From positions 1 through 36,267 of the forward strand of contig NZ_JAUCGJ010000047.1 in assembly GCF_030378065.1 (NCBI RefSeq): a stretch of DNA of 36,267 bases. Reading direction: 5' to 3'. The stretch is from Candidatus Venteria ishoeyi. GTDB lineage: Bacteria > Pseudomonadota > Gammaproteobacteria > Beggiatoales > Beggiatoaceae. Positions 1 through 8,334 of the stretch are shown here, piece by piece. A program made the translations under genes and the position numbers. The notes beneath the pieces were generated by a model. That model had not been told where the DNA came from, did no database searches, and worked only from the letters and a program-made list of their open reading frames with translations. Within the stretch, counting starts at the first letter, position 1, and every line of letters starts with the position of its first letter.

Positions 1-108
1 GATGATAAATTTATTTTTCTAGCGGCTGGATTATGGAACTTCAATCTGGAATGTAGAGGGTAATTCATAGGGTAAACGGGCATGGGGCGGGAGTTTTTTT
101 AATTTAGG

Positions 109-669
109 TTATTTGGCAACATCTCTAGTAACTTTAAGCATGTATGGGTAATTTGGGTTGTCATACTTATAAGAACTCAATGTATTAGTCAGCTTTTTAC
201 TGATATGCTCCATTAGTTCTAATTTAGATAAATCAAATTTATTAGCTAAAGATAATTCAGATAGTTCTGGGTATTTTTTATCTATTGAATAAGTAGTATT
301 CCAATTAAATTTATCGGATTCAGGTTCATTTTCTGTAACTACAAACATCTCGTAAGTATTATCAATCGCTGTTTGTTCTGATAACTTAAATTCAAGTCCC
401 GTTAATTCAGAGGTTGCGGCAATAGAAAAATAATTTTTTGACTTTAAGGCAGCCCATTCCAATCCTCCCCTCAAAGGTGGAATTACTTCATTGCCTTCCA
501 AGGCCGTTCTCAGGTCTAACCCATTCGCTATTCTTTTTAAAAATTCCAAAGCATCCAGTGCATTAGACTTACCACTGGCATTTGAGCCAATTAATATTGT
601 CAATGGGTCAATATACAGGGTTGCGTCCTCAAAACTTTTCCAGTTTTGAAGACGAATTTCTTTAATCAT
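109..669 (-). CDS. Truncated AAA/SMC-like ATPase (N-terminal part only)
   Basis: The 186-residue product begins like RecF/SMC-type AAA ATPases of the AAA_15/AAA_21 kind: a beta strand with an LQNWKSF-like motif, then a Walker A loop GSNASGKSN at about residues 28-36, then DALEFL. These are typically cytoplasmic ATPases of restriction, toxin-antitoxin or defence-like modules, but no function can be assigned here. Family members are usually roughly twice this length, and the signature, Walker B and C-terminal ATPase lobe are absent, so the gene is probably a fragment. A stop follows residue 186, and the remaining 108 bases of the window show no continuation that I could recognise. The start is 17 bases after the gcvR stop with only a weak GAGA upstream. 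It could be a remnant of an accessory gene next to a core gene. Confidence 0.6.
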   Translation of the reverse strand: MIKEIRLQNWKSFEDATLYIDPLTILIGSNASGKSNALDALEFLKRIANGLDLRTALEGNEVIPPLRGGLEWAALKSKNYFSIAATSELTGLEFKLSEQTAIDNTYEMFVVTENEPESDKFNWNTTYSIDKKYPELSELSLANKFDLSKLELMEHISKKLTNTLSSYKYDNPNYPYMLKVTRDVAK

Positions 670-686
670 TAGTCTCTATATTCAAC

Positions 687-1214
687 TTATTTAATCGGTG
701 CCAGCATGGCATCCAGATTTAATTCATCACATAAATCCATAAATTCACCCCGTAAGCTGCCTATGGATAAATCAGCCGGTATGCTGATATTCATCTGCAT
801 GGCAAACATCGGTGCGCCTGTGTGCGCGGCAGCGTAATTACTGGTTTGCAGGTTTTCGATATTAATCTGGCGACTGGAAAAAAAGCCGGAAATATCACGC
901 ACAATGCCGGGGTGATCCATCGCCACCACTTCCACTTCGTAAGCAATCATCTGACGCTTGAATTCGCGTTGCTCGGTTCTTTTACTGGTGAGTAATAAAC
1001 CCATTTGTGACTGTAACTTGGGTAATTGCGCTTCAAGTTTTGCCACCGCGCCCCAATTGCCTGAGAGTAATAAAATAATAGCAAACTCTCCGCCCAGCAC
1101 ACTCATTCGGCTTTCGCTGACATTGCAGCCACAATCGGCAACCGCCTGGGTTAATTCATCAACAATCCCTGGGCGATCATCGCCTAAGGCAGAAATTACG
1201 AGCAGGTTTTGCAT
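687..1214 (-). CDS. gcvR: GcvR-like tandem ACT-domain regulator
   Basis: The 175-residue protein has two ACT domains. One lies at about residues 4-75, with a DDRPGIVDEL motif; the second is at about 92-165, with a DHPGIVRDIS motif. The length and the paired motifs match the glycine cleavage system repressor GcvR, which in enterobacteria binds glycine and antagonises the activator GcvA by direct protein contact. It is cytoplasmic and has no DNA-binding domain. Its first 19 bases overlap the 3' end of the upstream cyclase gene, so translation is probably coupled. No gcvA or gcvTHP genes are in the window. An uncharacterised amino-acid-sensing ACT protein is the alternative. The assignment rests on domain layout, not on any regulatory site. 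Confidence 0.8.
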   Translation of the reverse strand: MQNLLVISALGDDRPGIVDELTQAVADCGCNVSESRMSVLGGEFAIILLLSGNWGAVAKLEAQLPKLQSQMGLLLTSKRTEQREFKRQMIAYEVEVVAMDHPGIVRDISGFFSSRQINIENLQTSNYAAAHTGAPMFAMQMNISIPADLSIGSLRGEFMDLCDELNLDAMLAPIK

Positions 1215-3175
1215 AGTTTACCCTCAACAAAATACATATTCATTTCCCCTTTGCCTTTGACGCCAACTAAACCACGTGGCTTAATTTTAAATTCATCTTT
1301 TACTAAGTGATAAGTGCTTTCTGAGATGTTAATGTGCATGGGTTCTGAATTGGACTCCATGCGCGATGCGGTGTTAATAGAATCACCAAATACATCATAA
1401 ATATATTTTTTAACGCCAACCACGCCACCAACCACCTTGCCGCTATGGATACCAATCCTGATTTCCCAATGTACTTTTGCGGTTTTATTGCGCTCATGCA
1501 TGTATTGCATGATTTCCAATGCCGAATTCACAATATTTTTGGCATGATCAGGATTGGCTGTGGGCATACCACTGACACATAAATACGCATCACCAATGGT
1601 TTTAACGCGCTCACCATTATTTTTTTCAATAATGGTATCAAAATTTGTAAAAATATCGCTGAGTTCGGCGATGAGATACTTAGGTTCCAGCTTTGCAGAT
1701 TGGGTGGTAAAACCGACAATATCTGAGAAATAAACTGTGACATTATCAAAAGATTCCGGTTCAGTTTTTCCGGTTTCTTTTAAGTCATCTGCTACCCTCT
1801 TAGGCAGAATATTCAATAAAAGTTTGTCTGACTTTTCTTTTTCCAGTTGAATGACATCATTAGCTGATTTAAGCTTTAGTTTTGATTTTTTTTCAAATCG
1901 ATAGCGGTTATATAACACAAAGGCCAGTATAAAAATCAAAGCCAGACCACCCAGCAGGGAATTTCTTTGCAGGGCTTGACGATCCAGGGCCAGTGATTGA
2001 ATTTGATTGTCTTTTTTTAATATCTCTATTTCCTGTTGTTGTTTTTCGACGCGGTATTTGGTTTGCAATTTTGAAATCTCTTCCTGACTTTCATTATTAA
2101 AGATTTCATCTTTGACTTGAGCTGCCAGTTTGTAATAATCCAGACCGACCAGGTAATTACCCTGCGCGATATAAACATCGGAGAACAGTTCATAGTTTTC
2201 CCGAATCAGATCTTTATAGTCTCCCTCTCTTGCAAATTTTAAAGCGTAGGTCAGGGTTTTAATGGCTTCCGGGTAGTCTTTCAAATGTAAATACAGTTTG
2301 CCAATATTATTGGAAATATTGGCAATTTCATAGTTGTTACCCTGTTGCTTATCTTGTGATTTACGAATTTTTAATGCACGTTTCAGATAATCCAGTGCAT
2401 CCTGGTAATTTTTCAGATCAATATAAATAAAGCCAATATTGTTCAACGATTTGGCAACACCCGCTTGATCACCAATGGATTCCCGCAGTTTCAGCGAACG
2501 CTGATAATACTCCAGGGCTTGCTCATATTGCGCTGAAAAATAATGAATAATACCGATATTGCTGTAAGATTCGGCTTCACCTTTCTGATCCTGGATGGTG
2601 GTACGAATTTTCAACGCACGGTGATGGTATTCCAGGGCTGTGTCATAACGCTTGAGCAGATCGTTAATAATACCGATATTATGCAGGCTGTTAGCAATAC
2701 CTCGCTGGTCTTTTAATTGCTCATAGGTGCGCAGCGCATTAAGGCAAAATTTAATGGCTTGATCATAATCACCTAAACGCCAGTAAATAATACCCAGGTT
2801 GAGTTCACTATTTGCCAGCGATGCGGGGGTATTTTCATTTTTCCAGGCTTGCACCGCTTGTTGATAATGCGGGAAAGCAGTTTGGTAATCGCCTTTCCTC
2901 ATATAAATTGCACCCATAATATCGCCAAGCCGTGCCTGTACCTGATTATTTTTCAGGCTACGATTTAAAGCTTCGACCTGTTGCGCTTGCTTTAAGGCTT
3001 GTACAGGATCAGTTTCCTGTACCTCTTGTGCTTTTTGCAATAGATCTAATAATGCCTGGATTCCAGTTTCCGGTTTTTCAGGGTTTGCAGTATGATTGCT
3101 ATTAGCAAAAACACTGGATACCAAAAATAACAAACTCAACAACAGAAAGTGGCGCATCCATAATGTTTTATTCAT
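1196..3175 (-). CDS. Membrane class III adenylate cyclase with periplasmic-side TPR domain
   Basis: This 659-residue protein starts with a signal peptide (about 1-25, ending VFA). Tandem TPR repeats follow at about 75-355, with recurrent NIGIIY- and ALEYY-type helices, then a coiled coil at 365-400 and one membrane helix at about 406-423. The C-terminal class III nucleotidyl cyclase domain spans about 470-650. Metal-binding Asp485 (FSDIVGF) and Asp529 (GDAYL) are present. Lys525 and Asp594 are the pair associated with ATP rather than GTP, and Asn601 and Arg605 (NTASR) are the transition-state residues. It should therefore make cAMP in the cytoplasm under control of an exported TPR sensor. It is the first gene of a group with gcvR, and the two overlap by 19 bases. 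The TPR ligand is unknown. Confidence 0.85.
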   Translation of the reverse strand: MNKTLWMRHFLLLSLLFLVSSVFANSNHTANPEKPETGIQALLDLLQKAQEVQETDPVQALKQAQQVEALNRSLKNNQVQARLGDIMGAIYMRKGDYQTAFPHYQQAVQAWKNENTPASLANSELNLGIIYWRLGDYDQAIKFCLNALRTYEQLKDQRGIANSLHNIGIINDLLKRYDTALEYHHRALKIRTTIQDQKGEAESYSNIGIIHYFSAQYEQALEYYQRSLKLRESIGDQAGVAKSLNNIGFIYIDLKNYQDALDYLKRALKIRKSQDKQQGNNYEIANISNNIGKLYLHLKDYPEAIKTLTYALKFAREGDYKDLIRENYELFSDVYIAQGNYLVGLDYYKLAAQVKDEIFNNESQEEISKLQTKYRVEKQQQEIEILKKDNQIQSLALDRQALQRNSLLGGLALIFILAFVLYNRYRFEKKSKLKLKSANDVIQLEKEKSDKLLLNILPKRVADDLKETGKTEPESFDNVTVYFSDIVGFTTQSAKLEPKYLIAELSDIFTNFDTIIEKNNGERVKTIGDAYLCVSGMPTANPDHAKNIVNSALEIMQYMHERNKTAKVHWEIRIGIHSGKVVGGVVGVKKYIYDVFGDSINTASRMESNSEPMHINISESTYHLVKDEFKIKPRGLVGVKGKGEMNMYFVEGKLCKTCS

Positions 3176-3298
3176 ATGGGGTATTTAACCTGAATTTAGT
3201 ATAAGCTACAGCTTTACCGAAGATTGTACACTTCCCCAATATGAAATCACAACTTTTAGCAATGATGTCTACAATCATAAAGGATTAATGCCAGACTC

Positions 3299-4330
3299 AT
3301 GGACGCACCTATCCGGCGCAAAAAAAATACCCGCCGCCCAGCGCGTAAATCCGCCCCGACACCTGGCAGACGCAAAACGCCCGGTATTTTTCGCAGTCGT
3401 TTAAGACCACTTGATGCCTGGTTGCTGCACCATCTGCATGTATTGGTATTCAGTCTGGGGCAACTCAGCCGCACACCTTTTCCTACCCTGATGACCGCAG
3501 CAGTGATTGGCATCGCTCTGGCGCTGCCCAGTGGTTTATATTTGTTATTGGATAATGCCCGCCAGCTCAGCCAAAGCTGGGATGATACTGTGCGTATTTC
3601 AGTTTTTTTAAATATTGATGTCTCCGATGTACAGGCACAACAATTGGCAACAAAGCTGCAACAGCGCTCGGAGATACAGCAGGTACAAGTCATCAGTCGC
3701 GCCAAGGCACTGGCGGAATACCAGCAGCTTTCCGGTTTCAGTAAAGCCCTGGAAACGCTGGATGGTAACCCTTTACCCGCCGTTCTAGTGGTGCAACCAC
3801 AACTGAACCCAGAGTTGGGCGCAAGCCAGAATTCGCAGGTTTTGCTGGCGCTATTACAAGCGTTGCCGGAGGTGGATATTGCCCAGTTTGATATGCGCTG
3901 GTTAAAACGTTTGCTGGCGATTATGGAAATTATCCACCGTAGCGTACTGGTGCTGGCGGCTTTGCTGGGTCTGGCGGTTTTGCTCATCACCGGTAATACC
4001 ATTCGCCTGTCAATCCAGAATCGCCGCCAGGAAATTGAGATCAATAAATTATTTGGCGCAACCGATGCTTTTATTCGTCGCCCATTTTTATATGCCGGTT
4101 TATGGTATGGTTTATTTGGTGCTGTAATCGCCTGGAGTTTGGTGCAACTGGCATTTGCCCTGCTGCAAAATCCGGTGCAGAAACTCAGTGTGTTATATCA
4201 AAGTCATTATCAATTAAGTGTTTTCAGTTATCAGGATGTCTTTTTATTATTGGCAACAGGCGTTGTGCTGGGTCTGGCAGGCGCGTGGCTGGCTGTCAGT
4301 CGGCATTTACAGGAAATTCAGCCACGTTAA
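3299..4330 (+). CDS. ftsX: Cell division protein FtsX
   Basis: The 343-residue protein has a basic N-terminal cytoplasmic tail of about 50 residues, a first membrane helix at about 62-84, an extracytoplasmic domain to about 205, and three further helices near 215-235, 264-288 and 313-334. This is the FtsX topology. The NRRQEIEINKLFGATDAFIRRPF segment around 241-263 is characteristic of the FtsX/MacB-like permease fold. FtsX pairs with the ATPase FtsE at the septum to activate cell wall hydrolases. No ftsE or ftsY lies upstream; a divergent cyclase gene is there instead. AAAGGA at 3279-3284 is 14 bases from this ATG. A closer ATG at 3288 is out of frame and opens only a 38-codon ORF. Confidence 0.9.
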   Translation: MDAPIRRKKNTRRPARKSAPTPGRRKTPGIFRSRLRPLDAWLLHHLHVLVFSLGQLSRTPFPTLMTAAVIGIALALPSGLYLLLDNARQLSQSWDDTVRISVFLNIDVSDVQAQQLATKLQQRSEIQQVQVISRAKALAEYQQLSGFSKALETLDGNPLPAVLVVQPQLNPELGASQNSQVLLALLQALPEVDIAQFDMRWLKRLLAIMEIIHRSVLVLAALLGLAVLLITGNTIRLSIQNRRQEIEINKLFGATDAFIRRPFLYAGLWYGLFGAVIAWSLVQLAFALLQNPVQKLSVLYQSHYQLSVFSYQDVFLLLATGVVLGLAGAWLAVSRHLQEIQPR

Positions 4331-4349
4331 TCCTATGACATAAAAATTT

Positions 4350-4355
4350 TATAAT
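4350..4355 (+). promoter_or_regulatory. Possible -10 box upstream of the glycosyltransferase
   Basis: A perfect TATAAT lies in the 127-base gap after ftsX, about 100 bases before the glycosyltransferase start. The matching -35 position (4327-4332, TTAATC) is poor and falls inside the end of ftsX. It is a plausible weak promoter that would separate the two genes transcriptionally, but the match could be chance in an A/T-rich gap. Confidence 0.25.
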
Positions 4356-4457
4356 ACCCGCAGATTGGATAACTTAATCAAAAAATTAGCATGAGGGGAA
4401 GCAGCTTTTAGCGTCTTTGGCGTTGAATGAAGCTTACACCGAATTCAGGTTGATATC

Positions 4458-6902
4458 ATGTGGACTTCGCTTAAACAAAAATTTCCCCGTTTATTTGCCA
4501 AGCCGATTGTTGCAAACAATAACAAGCAGCACTTAAAGGCCCTGAACCACTGGATTCCAGCGGTCATTTTACCGGGTAGACAAACTGTTGCCACGGCCAG
4601 CGGCAGTCATCCTATTCCTTTACGGGAAGCGGTTTGTTTGTGTTGGCAATTGATCCCGCTGCAAAATAAAGTCACCCGTATCCATCTGCGCTTTGGTACT
4701 TATGGACGTCAGAATACTTGCCATTTATTGTTGCGCATTAATGGCAAGCCGGTACTACGCTTTTCCTGCGCACATATTCTGGACAACGATTACACTGAGG
4801 TTTTATTTCCGCGCCCATTTTTCTGCATGGCGGGGCAGTTGCTTAATTTTGAACTCAGCACGCCGGATGCCAGCCCTGAAAATCATCTGGCGTTGTGGTG
4901 TACGCCCAAGCCTGCGGTTTATGCCGCAGGTGCCTTGCTGGATCGGGAACAGGGCTTATGCGCGACTAACAGCACCTGGGGCGATACGCCCATCGCATTA
5001 TTGCCTGGGGTGTTCATCCGCACCCGCTGGATGCCGGAAAAAGGGGTGATCATGGCGCTGCGTCTGCGTTTTGGTACCTATGGACGCATCAATGACTGCC
5101 AGATTAGTGTGCAAATCGGTCATGTTCAGATCCAAGTGGATGGCAAAACCCTGGAGGATAATGCCTGGTTTACGATTGAATTGCCTGAGCCGCTGGTCTG
5201 CGCCCCTGGCAAGCCAGTTGATATTGTGGTGTATTGCGCTGATGCCAATCTGGCGCAACAACGGGTGGTGGCCTTGTGGTGTGTACGCCAACCACCTGCA
5301 TTTGCTGATGTTGATGAGTTTAAGGCTATCGTTTTACCCGAGGTGAAAAAACCAAAAATCAGTGTATTATTGCCACTGCGCGGTTGGAATACGGATATTT
5401 ACCATTGCTTGCGTAGTCTGTTAAGCCCATTGGAAAACAGCCAGAACCCCGCCATTGAAATTCTGCTGATTAAACAAGCTAATCCCCATCCGGGTATTGC
5501 ACATTTGCTGTCTTGTTTACAAGGGCATGTGCAATTACTGGAAGTGCCGGAACAAGACAGCCTGATTGCAGCTTGGCAGATTGCAGCGGAACACGCTAAA
5601 GGTGAAATGCTGTTATTGATGCAGCCTGCGGCGCAATGGCTGGAAAACAGCTTCAGTGCTTTGCTGGAAACTGCCCAGCAATACCCGGAGGCAGCGCTGA
5701 TTTGCCCGAAATTATTAAACCGTAATGGTTATTTATACAGTAATGGTGGGCAGTTATTACAAGATGCCAGCATATTTCAGATGGAATCATGCGAGGATGC
5801 TACCCATCCTGATTACAATCAGCCACGCCGCGTACAGGCCTGTGAAGCCGATGCAATTTTGTTACGTGCTGCCGATTGGCGGCAGCTTGGTGGACTGGAC
5901 AGCCATTATGCTTGCGCCAGTTACGCGGTACAGGATTTGCTCATGCGTCTGGCAAAACAAGGCAGGCACAGCCGCTATTGCCCCTCTGCTGAACTGGTTT
6001 TACGCCAGCCCCTGCGCCAGCAGGAAAAAGACTGTGATAAAGACCGCCAGTATTTTCAACAACACTGGACAGCACTTCTAAATGGACAACCGCAGCCACT
6101 GCGGCTGCTGGCATTGCAGCAACGCCTGCAACTGCCCATGGAATACAGCCCGCAGGTGAGCATTATTATTCCCGTGTATAACAAGGTGCTTTATACTTTT
6201 AATTGCCTGCTCAGCCTGATTGAATGTGACCCGGAAATTCGCAAGGAAGTGATTTTAATTGATAACGCCTCCAGTGATGAAACCCGTTTGTTGTGTGAAA
6301 ATCTGCAAGGTGCTTTCAAGATAATTCATAATGCAGAGAACAAAGGTTTTGTTGAAGCCTGCAATCAAGGTGCGGCGCAGGCAAAAGGTGAATATCTGGT
6401 ATTTCTGAATAACGACACCCAGGTACGCCCCGGCTGGCTGGCAGCACTGCTGGCAGGGCAGCAACAGGATAATGTCGGCATTACCGGTGCCAAGCTGCTC
6501 TATCCTGATGGGCGTTTGCAGGAAGCGGGGGGACGGGTATTTAAAGATGGCAGCGCGCAGAATTATGGGCGTGCGCAAGACCCGGAAAATCCGGAATACA
6601 ACCAGGATAGACAGGTGGATTATTGCTCTGGCGCAGCATTAATGATCAGCCGCAGCCTTTGGAAACAACTGGGCGGATTTGATACCCGCTACATTCCGGC
6701 CTATTATGAAGATACGGATTTATGTTTTTCCGCGCGCGCCGCCGGGTATCAGGTGTTGTATTGCCACCGCGCGGAGGTGATTCATTATGAAGGCGTAACT
6801 GCGGGTACAGACACGGCAACAGGCTATAAGAAATGGCAGGCCATTAACCAGCAGAAATTCCGTAAAAAATGGGCTGCATCGGAAACTTTGCTGAGTAATT
6901 AA
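4458..6902 (+). CDS. Two-domain family 2 glycosyltransferase with duplicated N-terminal domain
   Basis: The 814-residue cytoplasmic protein has four parts. Two related N-terminal beta-rich modules (about 73-150 and 197-280) share an RFGTYGR motif and a closing ALWC motif. A first GT-A-like domain (about 299-518) starts ISVLLPL but lacks a recognisable DxD. A second, canonical GT2 domain (about 565-790) starts VSIIIPVYN and has NND at 651-653 in the metal-binding position, a GFVEACNQG loop and YYEDTDLC at 749-756. It should transfer a sugar from a nucleotide donor during surface polysaccharide or O-antigen-like synthesis. The acceptor is unknown. The upstream SD is weak. No other glycan genes are adjacent, although an exosortase locus, a system often linked to exopolysaccharide, converges on it. 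Confidence 0.82.
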   Translation: MWTSLKQKFPRLFAKPIVANNNKQHLKALNHWIPAVILPGRQTVATASGSHPIPLREAVCLCWQLIPLQNKVTRIHLRFGTYGRQNTCHLLLRINGKPVLRFSCAHILDNDYTEVLFPRPFFCMAGQLLNFELSTPDASPENHLALWCTPKPAVYAAGALLDREQGLCATNSTWGDTPIALLPGVFIRTRWMPEKGVIMALRLRFGTYGRINDCQISVQIGHVQIQVDGKTLEDNAWFTIELPEPLVCAPGKPVDIVVYCADANLAQQRVVALWCVRQPPAFADVDEFKAIVLPEVKKPKISVLLPLRGWNTDIYHCLRSLLSPLENSQNPAIEILLIKQANPHPGIAHLLSCLQGHVQLLEVPEQDSLIAAWQIAAEHAKGEMLLLMQPAAQWLENSFSALLETAQQYPEAALICPKLLNRNGYLYSNGGQLLQDASIFQMESCEDATHPDYNQPRRVQACEADAILLRAADWRQLGGLDSHYACASYAVQDLLMRLAKQGRHSRYCPSAELVLRQPLRQQEKDCDKDRQYFQQHWTALLNGQPQPLRLLALQQRLQLPMEYSPQVSIIIPVYNKVLYTFNCLLSLIECDPEIRKEVILIDNASSDETRLLCENLQGAFKIIHNAENKGFVEACNQGAAQAKGEYLVFLNNDTQVRPGWLAALLAGQQQDNVGITGAKLLYPDGRLQEAGGRVFKDGSAQNYGRAQDPENPEYNQDRQVDYCSGAALMISRSLWKQLGGFDTRYIPAYYEDTDLCFSARAAGYQVLYCHRAEVIHYEGVTAGTDTATGYKKWQAINQQKFRKKWAASETLLSN

Positions 6903-6919
6903 CGAATATTATACAATAG

Positions 6920-6954
6920 TTTACGGTTTACGGTTTACGGTTTACGGTTTACGG
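6920..6954. repeat. Five tandem copies of TTTACGG
   Basis: Five perfect head-to-tail copies of the heptamer TTTACGG run from 6920 to 6954, followed by TTTT. They sit between the stop codons of two convergent genes, 18 bases after the glycosyltransferase and 32 bases before the EpsI-like gene end. This is a short tandemly repeated repetitive element of the heptanucleotide type. Copy number would be expected to vary by slippage, but in an intergenic position it cannot shift a reading frame. Confidence 0.9.
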
Positions 6955-6985
6955 TTTTAGTAAAATTCTTAATCCTAAGAGAGAT

Positions 6986-7510
6986 TCATGCTCCACCCCA
7001 GCGCACTTCTGTCACTGCCCACCAGGGGCCTTGGCTGTGTCCTAACAACGCAGCCCAATACCAGGCTGACACATCCGTCCACATCTGGCCCTGCTGGTCG
7101 CGGATTTGTTCACGCACATGGATAACTTCCTCGTCCTTTTGTGCCTGAAACGCACCCCATAAACCACCTTGCGGACTTTGGTACAAAGGCTGGTGATTAA
7201 TCACATAAGTGCTGCCGCGATAACAGACTGCCGCTGAATGCAGTTTGCGGCTGGGCGCGTGAATCCAACGTAAAATAATGGCTTGTTCCCCCACTTGAAA
7301 TTTAGCGATACGTCCGGGGAAACCACTGTTAAACAAATGCTCTTGCGCAGATAGCGGCAGGGGCTGTAAAACCTGATTTTGATAAGTATCGGGCCAGCCG
7401 GGGAAAGCTGCTGTACTGGCTTGGGTAACGGCATGTTGTCGGGGCAATGCAGGTAATAAAGCAATGCTCAGGCATAAACCGATAAATAATAATAGTGGCA
7501 GACTTTTCAA
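6986..7510 (-). CDS. EpsI-like exosortase-associated protein
   Basis: The 174-residue protein has one N-terminal membrane anchor or signal segment (about 4-22) and a small extracytoplasmic domain. HSAAVCYRG at 91-99 resembles the HSP-CLPG motif of EpsI proteins that accompany exosortases. EpsI homologues are often fused to or encoded next to the exosortase and are thought to act with it outside the inner membrane. The start codon is TTG, in a TTGA overlap with the stop of the exosortase gene, preceded by GAGGA about nine bases away. This places it last in the three-gene unit. The family link rests on the short motif and the gene context, so an exosortase-system protein of unknown role is the safer wording. 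Confidence 0.65.
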   Translation of the reverse strand: MKSLPLLLFIGLCLSIALLPALPRQHAVTQASTAAFPGWPDTYQNQVLQPLPLSAQEHLFNSGFPGRIAKFQVGEQAIILRWIHAPSRKLHSAAVCYRGSTYVINHQPLYQSPQGGLWGAFQAQKDEEVIHVREQIRDQQGQMWTDVSAWYWAALLGHSQGPWWAVTEVRWGGA

Positions 7511-8334
7511 GGTGTTAAATCCTCGGCAAGTCGGCTGCCTGTATGTTTCTCGCCATACCAGAACAACAGCAAAGCCATCAATATAAAAACAATCACCCCA
7601 ACACCTTCATGCAACCACGGGAAAAAGGCAGGCATTAAGCCCGTTTCCAAATAAAACAGGCTGCTGGCGCGCAACATATTACCCAGCAATACCAAAACCA
7701 GACTTAAACCCAGCAGTAATAAGCTTTGCCGGGTGTTCAGCCGGTAAAAACATATTAATGCGCAGGCCAGATAACTACTGGCCCACAGCATTTTGATACC
7801 GCTGCACGGCGCGTCAATGGCAACGGCATAATGCGCCAGATGCAGATATACGCCATCTTGCCAGACGGGTAAACCGCTTAGTGTGAGCAGGCCGCTGGCA
7901 CCGCTGGCAACCAACCAGCGCAGCGGATAACCAAAATAAAATTGTAGACTGGGAATCACCGGCAGAGCAAGGAACACCAGGCCGAATAAACCCAGGTGCC
8001 AGGGTTTGCCAAAGCGCCATAAGCTCAGGGTGCTGACCACAGATAGCATGGCAAAACCAGCGTGTAGCAATGGAAAACCGGGAAAATACAGTGATACTAA
8101 TAGATACAACAGCATCCATAGGATAGGCCAGAATAACCCCCATTGAGTCTGTTTGTATTTCCTGGTCTGCCCCGTACTAAAAAATAAAGCAGTGGTGAGC
8201 GCCAACAGGCCCCATAAGGCTTCGGGGTCGTTGCCAGCGCGCCCTATATACCACAGCCAGACTGACCAGAACGCGCCCAGTTGCAGGAGAATTAAGCGGA
8301 TAAGTGTCGTCTGCGCCATAACATAAGCAACCAT
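7507..8334 (-). CDS. Exosortase/archaeosortase family transpeptidase
   Basis: This is a polytopic membrane protein of 275 residues with about seven or eight hydrophobic helices. The three exosortase active-site residues are all visible: Cys177 in DAPCSGIKML, Arg222 in GNMLRASSLFYLE and His242 in WLHEGVG. Exosortases cleave C-terminal PEP-CTERM-type signals and transfer the substrate to a cell-envelope acceptor. The gene overlaps the upstream VIT/vWA gene, whose product carries a matching tail, so that protein is the obvious substrate. No clear SD precedes either ATG. The start could be at 8334 or five codons later at 8319, leaving an overlap of 43 or 28 bases. It may be a dedicated, single-substrate exosortase rather than a genome-wide EpsH. 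Confidence 0.88.
   Translation of the reverse strand: MVAYVMAQTTLIRLILLQLGAFWSVWLWYIGRAGNDPEALWGLLALTTALFFSTGQTRKYKQTQWGLFWPILWMLLYLLVSLYFPGFPLLHAGFAMLSVVSTLSLWRFGKPWHLGLFGLVFLALPVIPSLQFYFGYPLRWLVASGASGLLTLSGLPVWQDGVYLHLAHYAVAIDAPCSGIKMLWASSYLACALICFYRLNTRQSLLLLGLSLVLVLLGNMLRASSLFYLETGLMPAFFPWLHEGVGVIVFILMALLLFWYGEKHTGSRLAEDLTP

Noticed and set aside
61-108. Rho-independent terminator after the truncated ATPase (G-rich stretch then T7)
   Set aside because: The G-rich segment has no complementary arm, and the T-run is on the wrong strand for that gene.
3256-4044. Long minus-strand ORF of 262 codons opposite ftsX
   Set aside because: It mirrors the ftsX coding sequence on the other strand, has no recognisable domain and is Ser/Arg/Cys-rich as expected of an antisense shadow.
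6920-6954. CRISPR-like or telomere-like array
   Set aside because: The units are seven bases with no spacers, so it is a simple tandem repeat.
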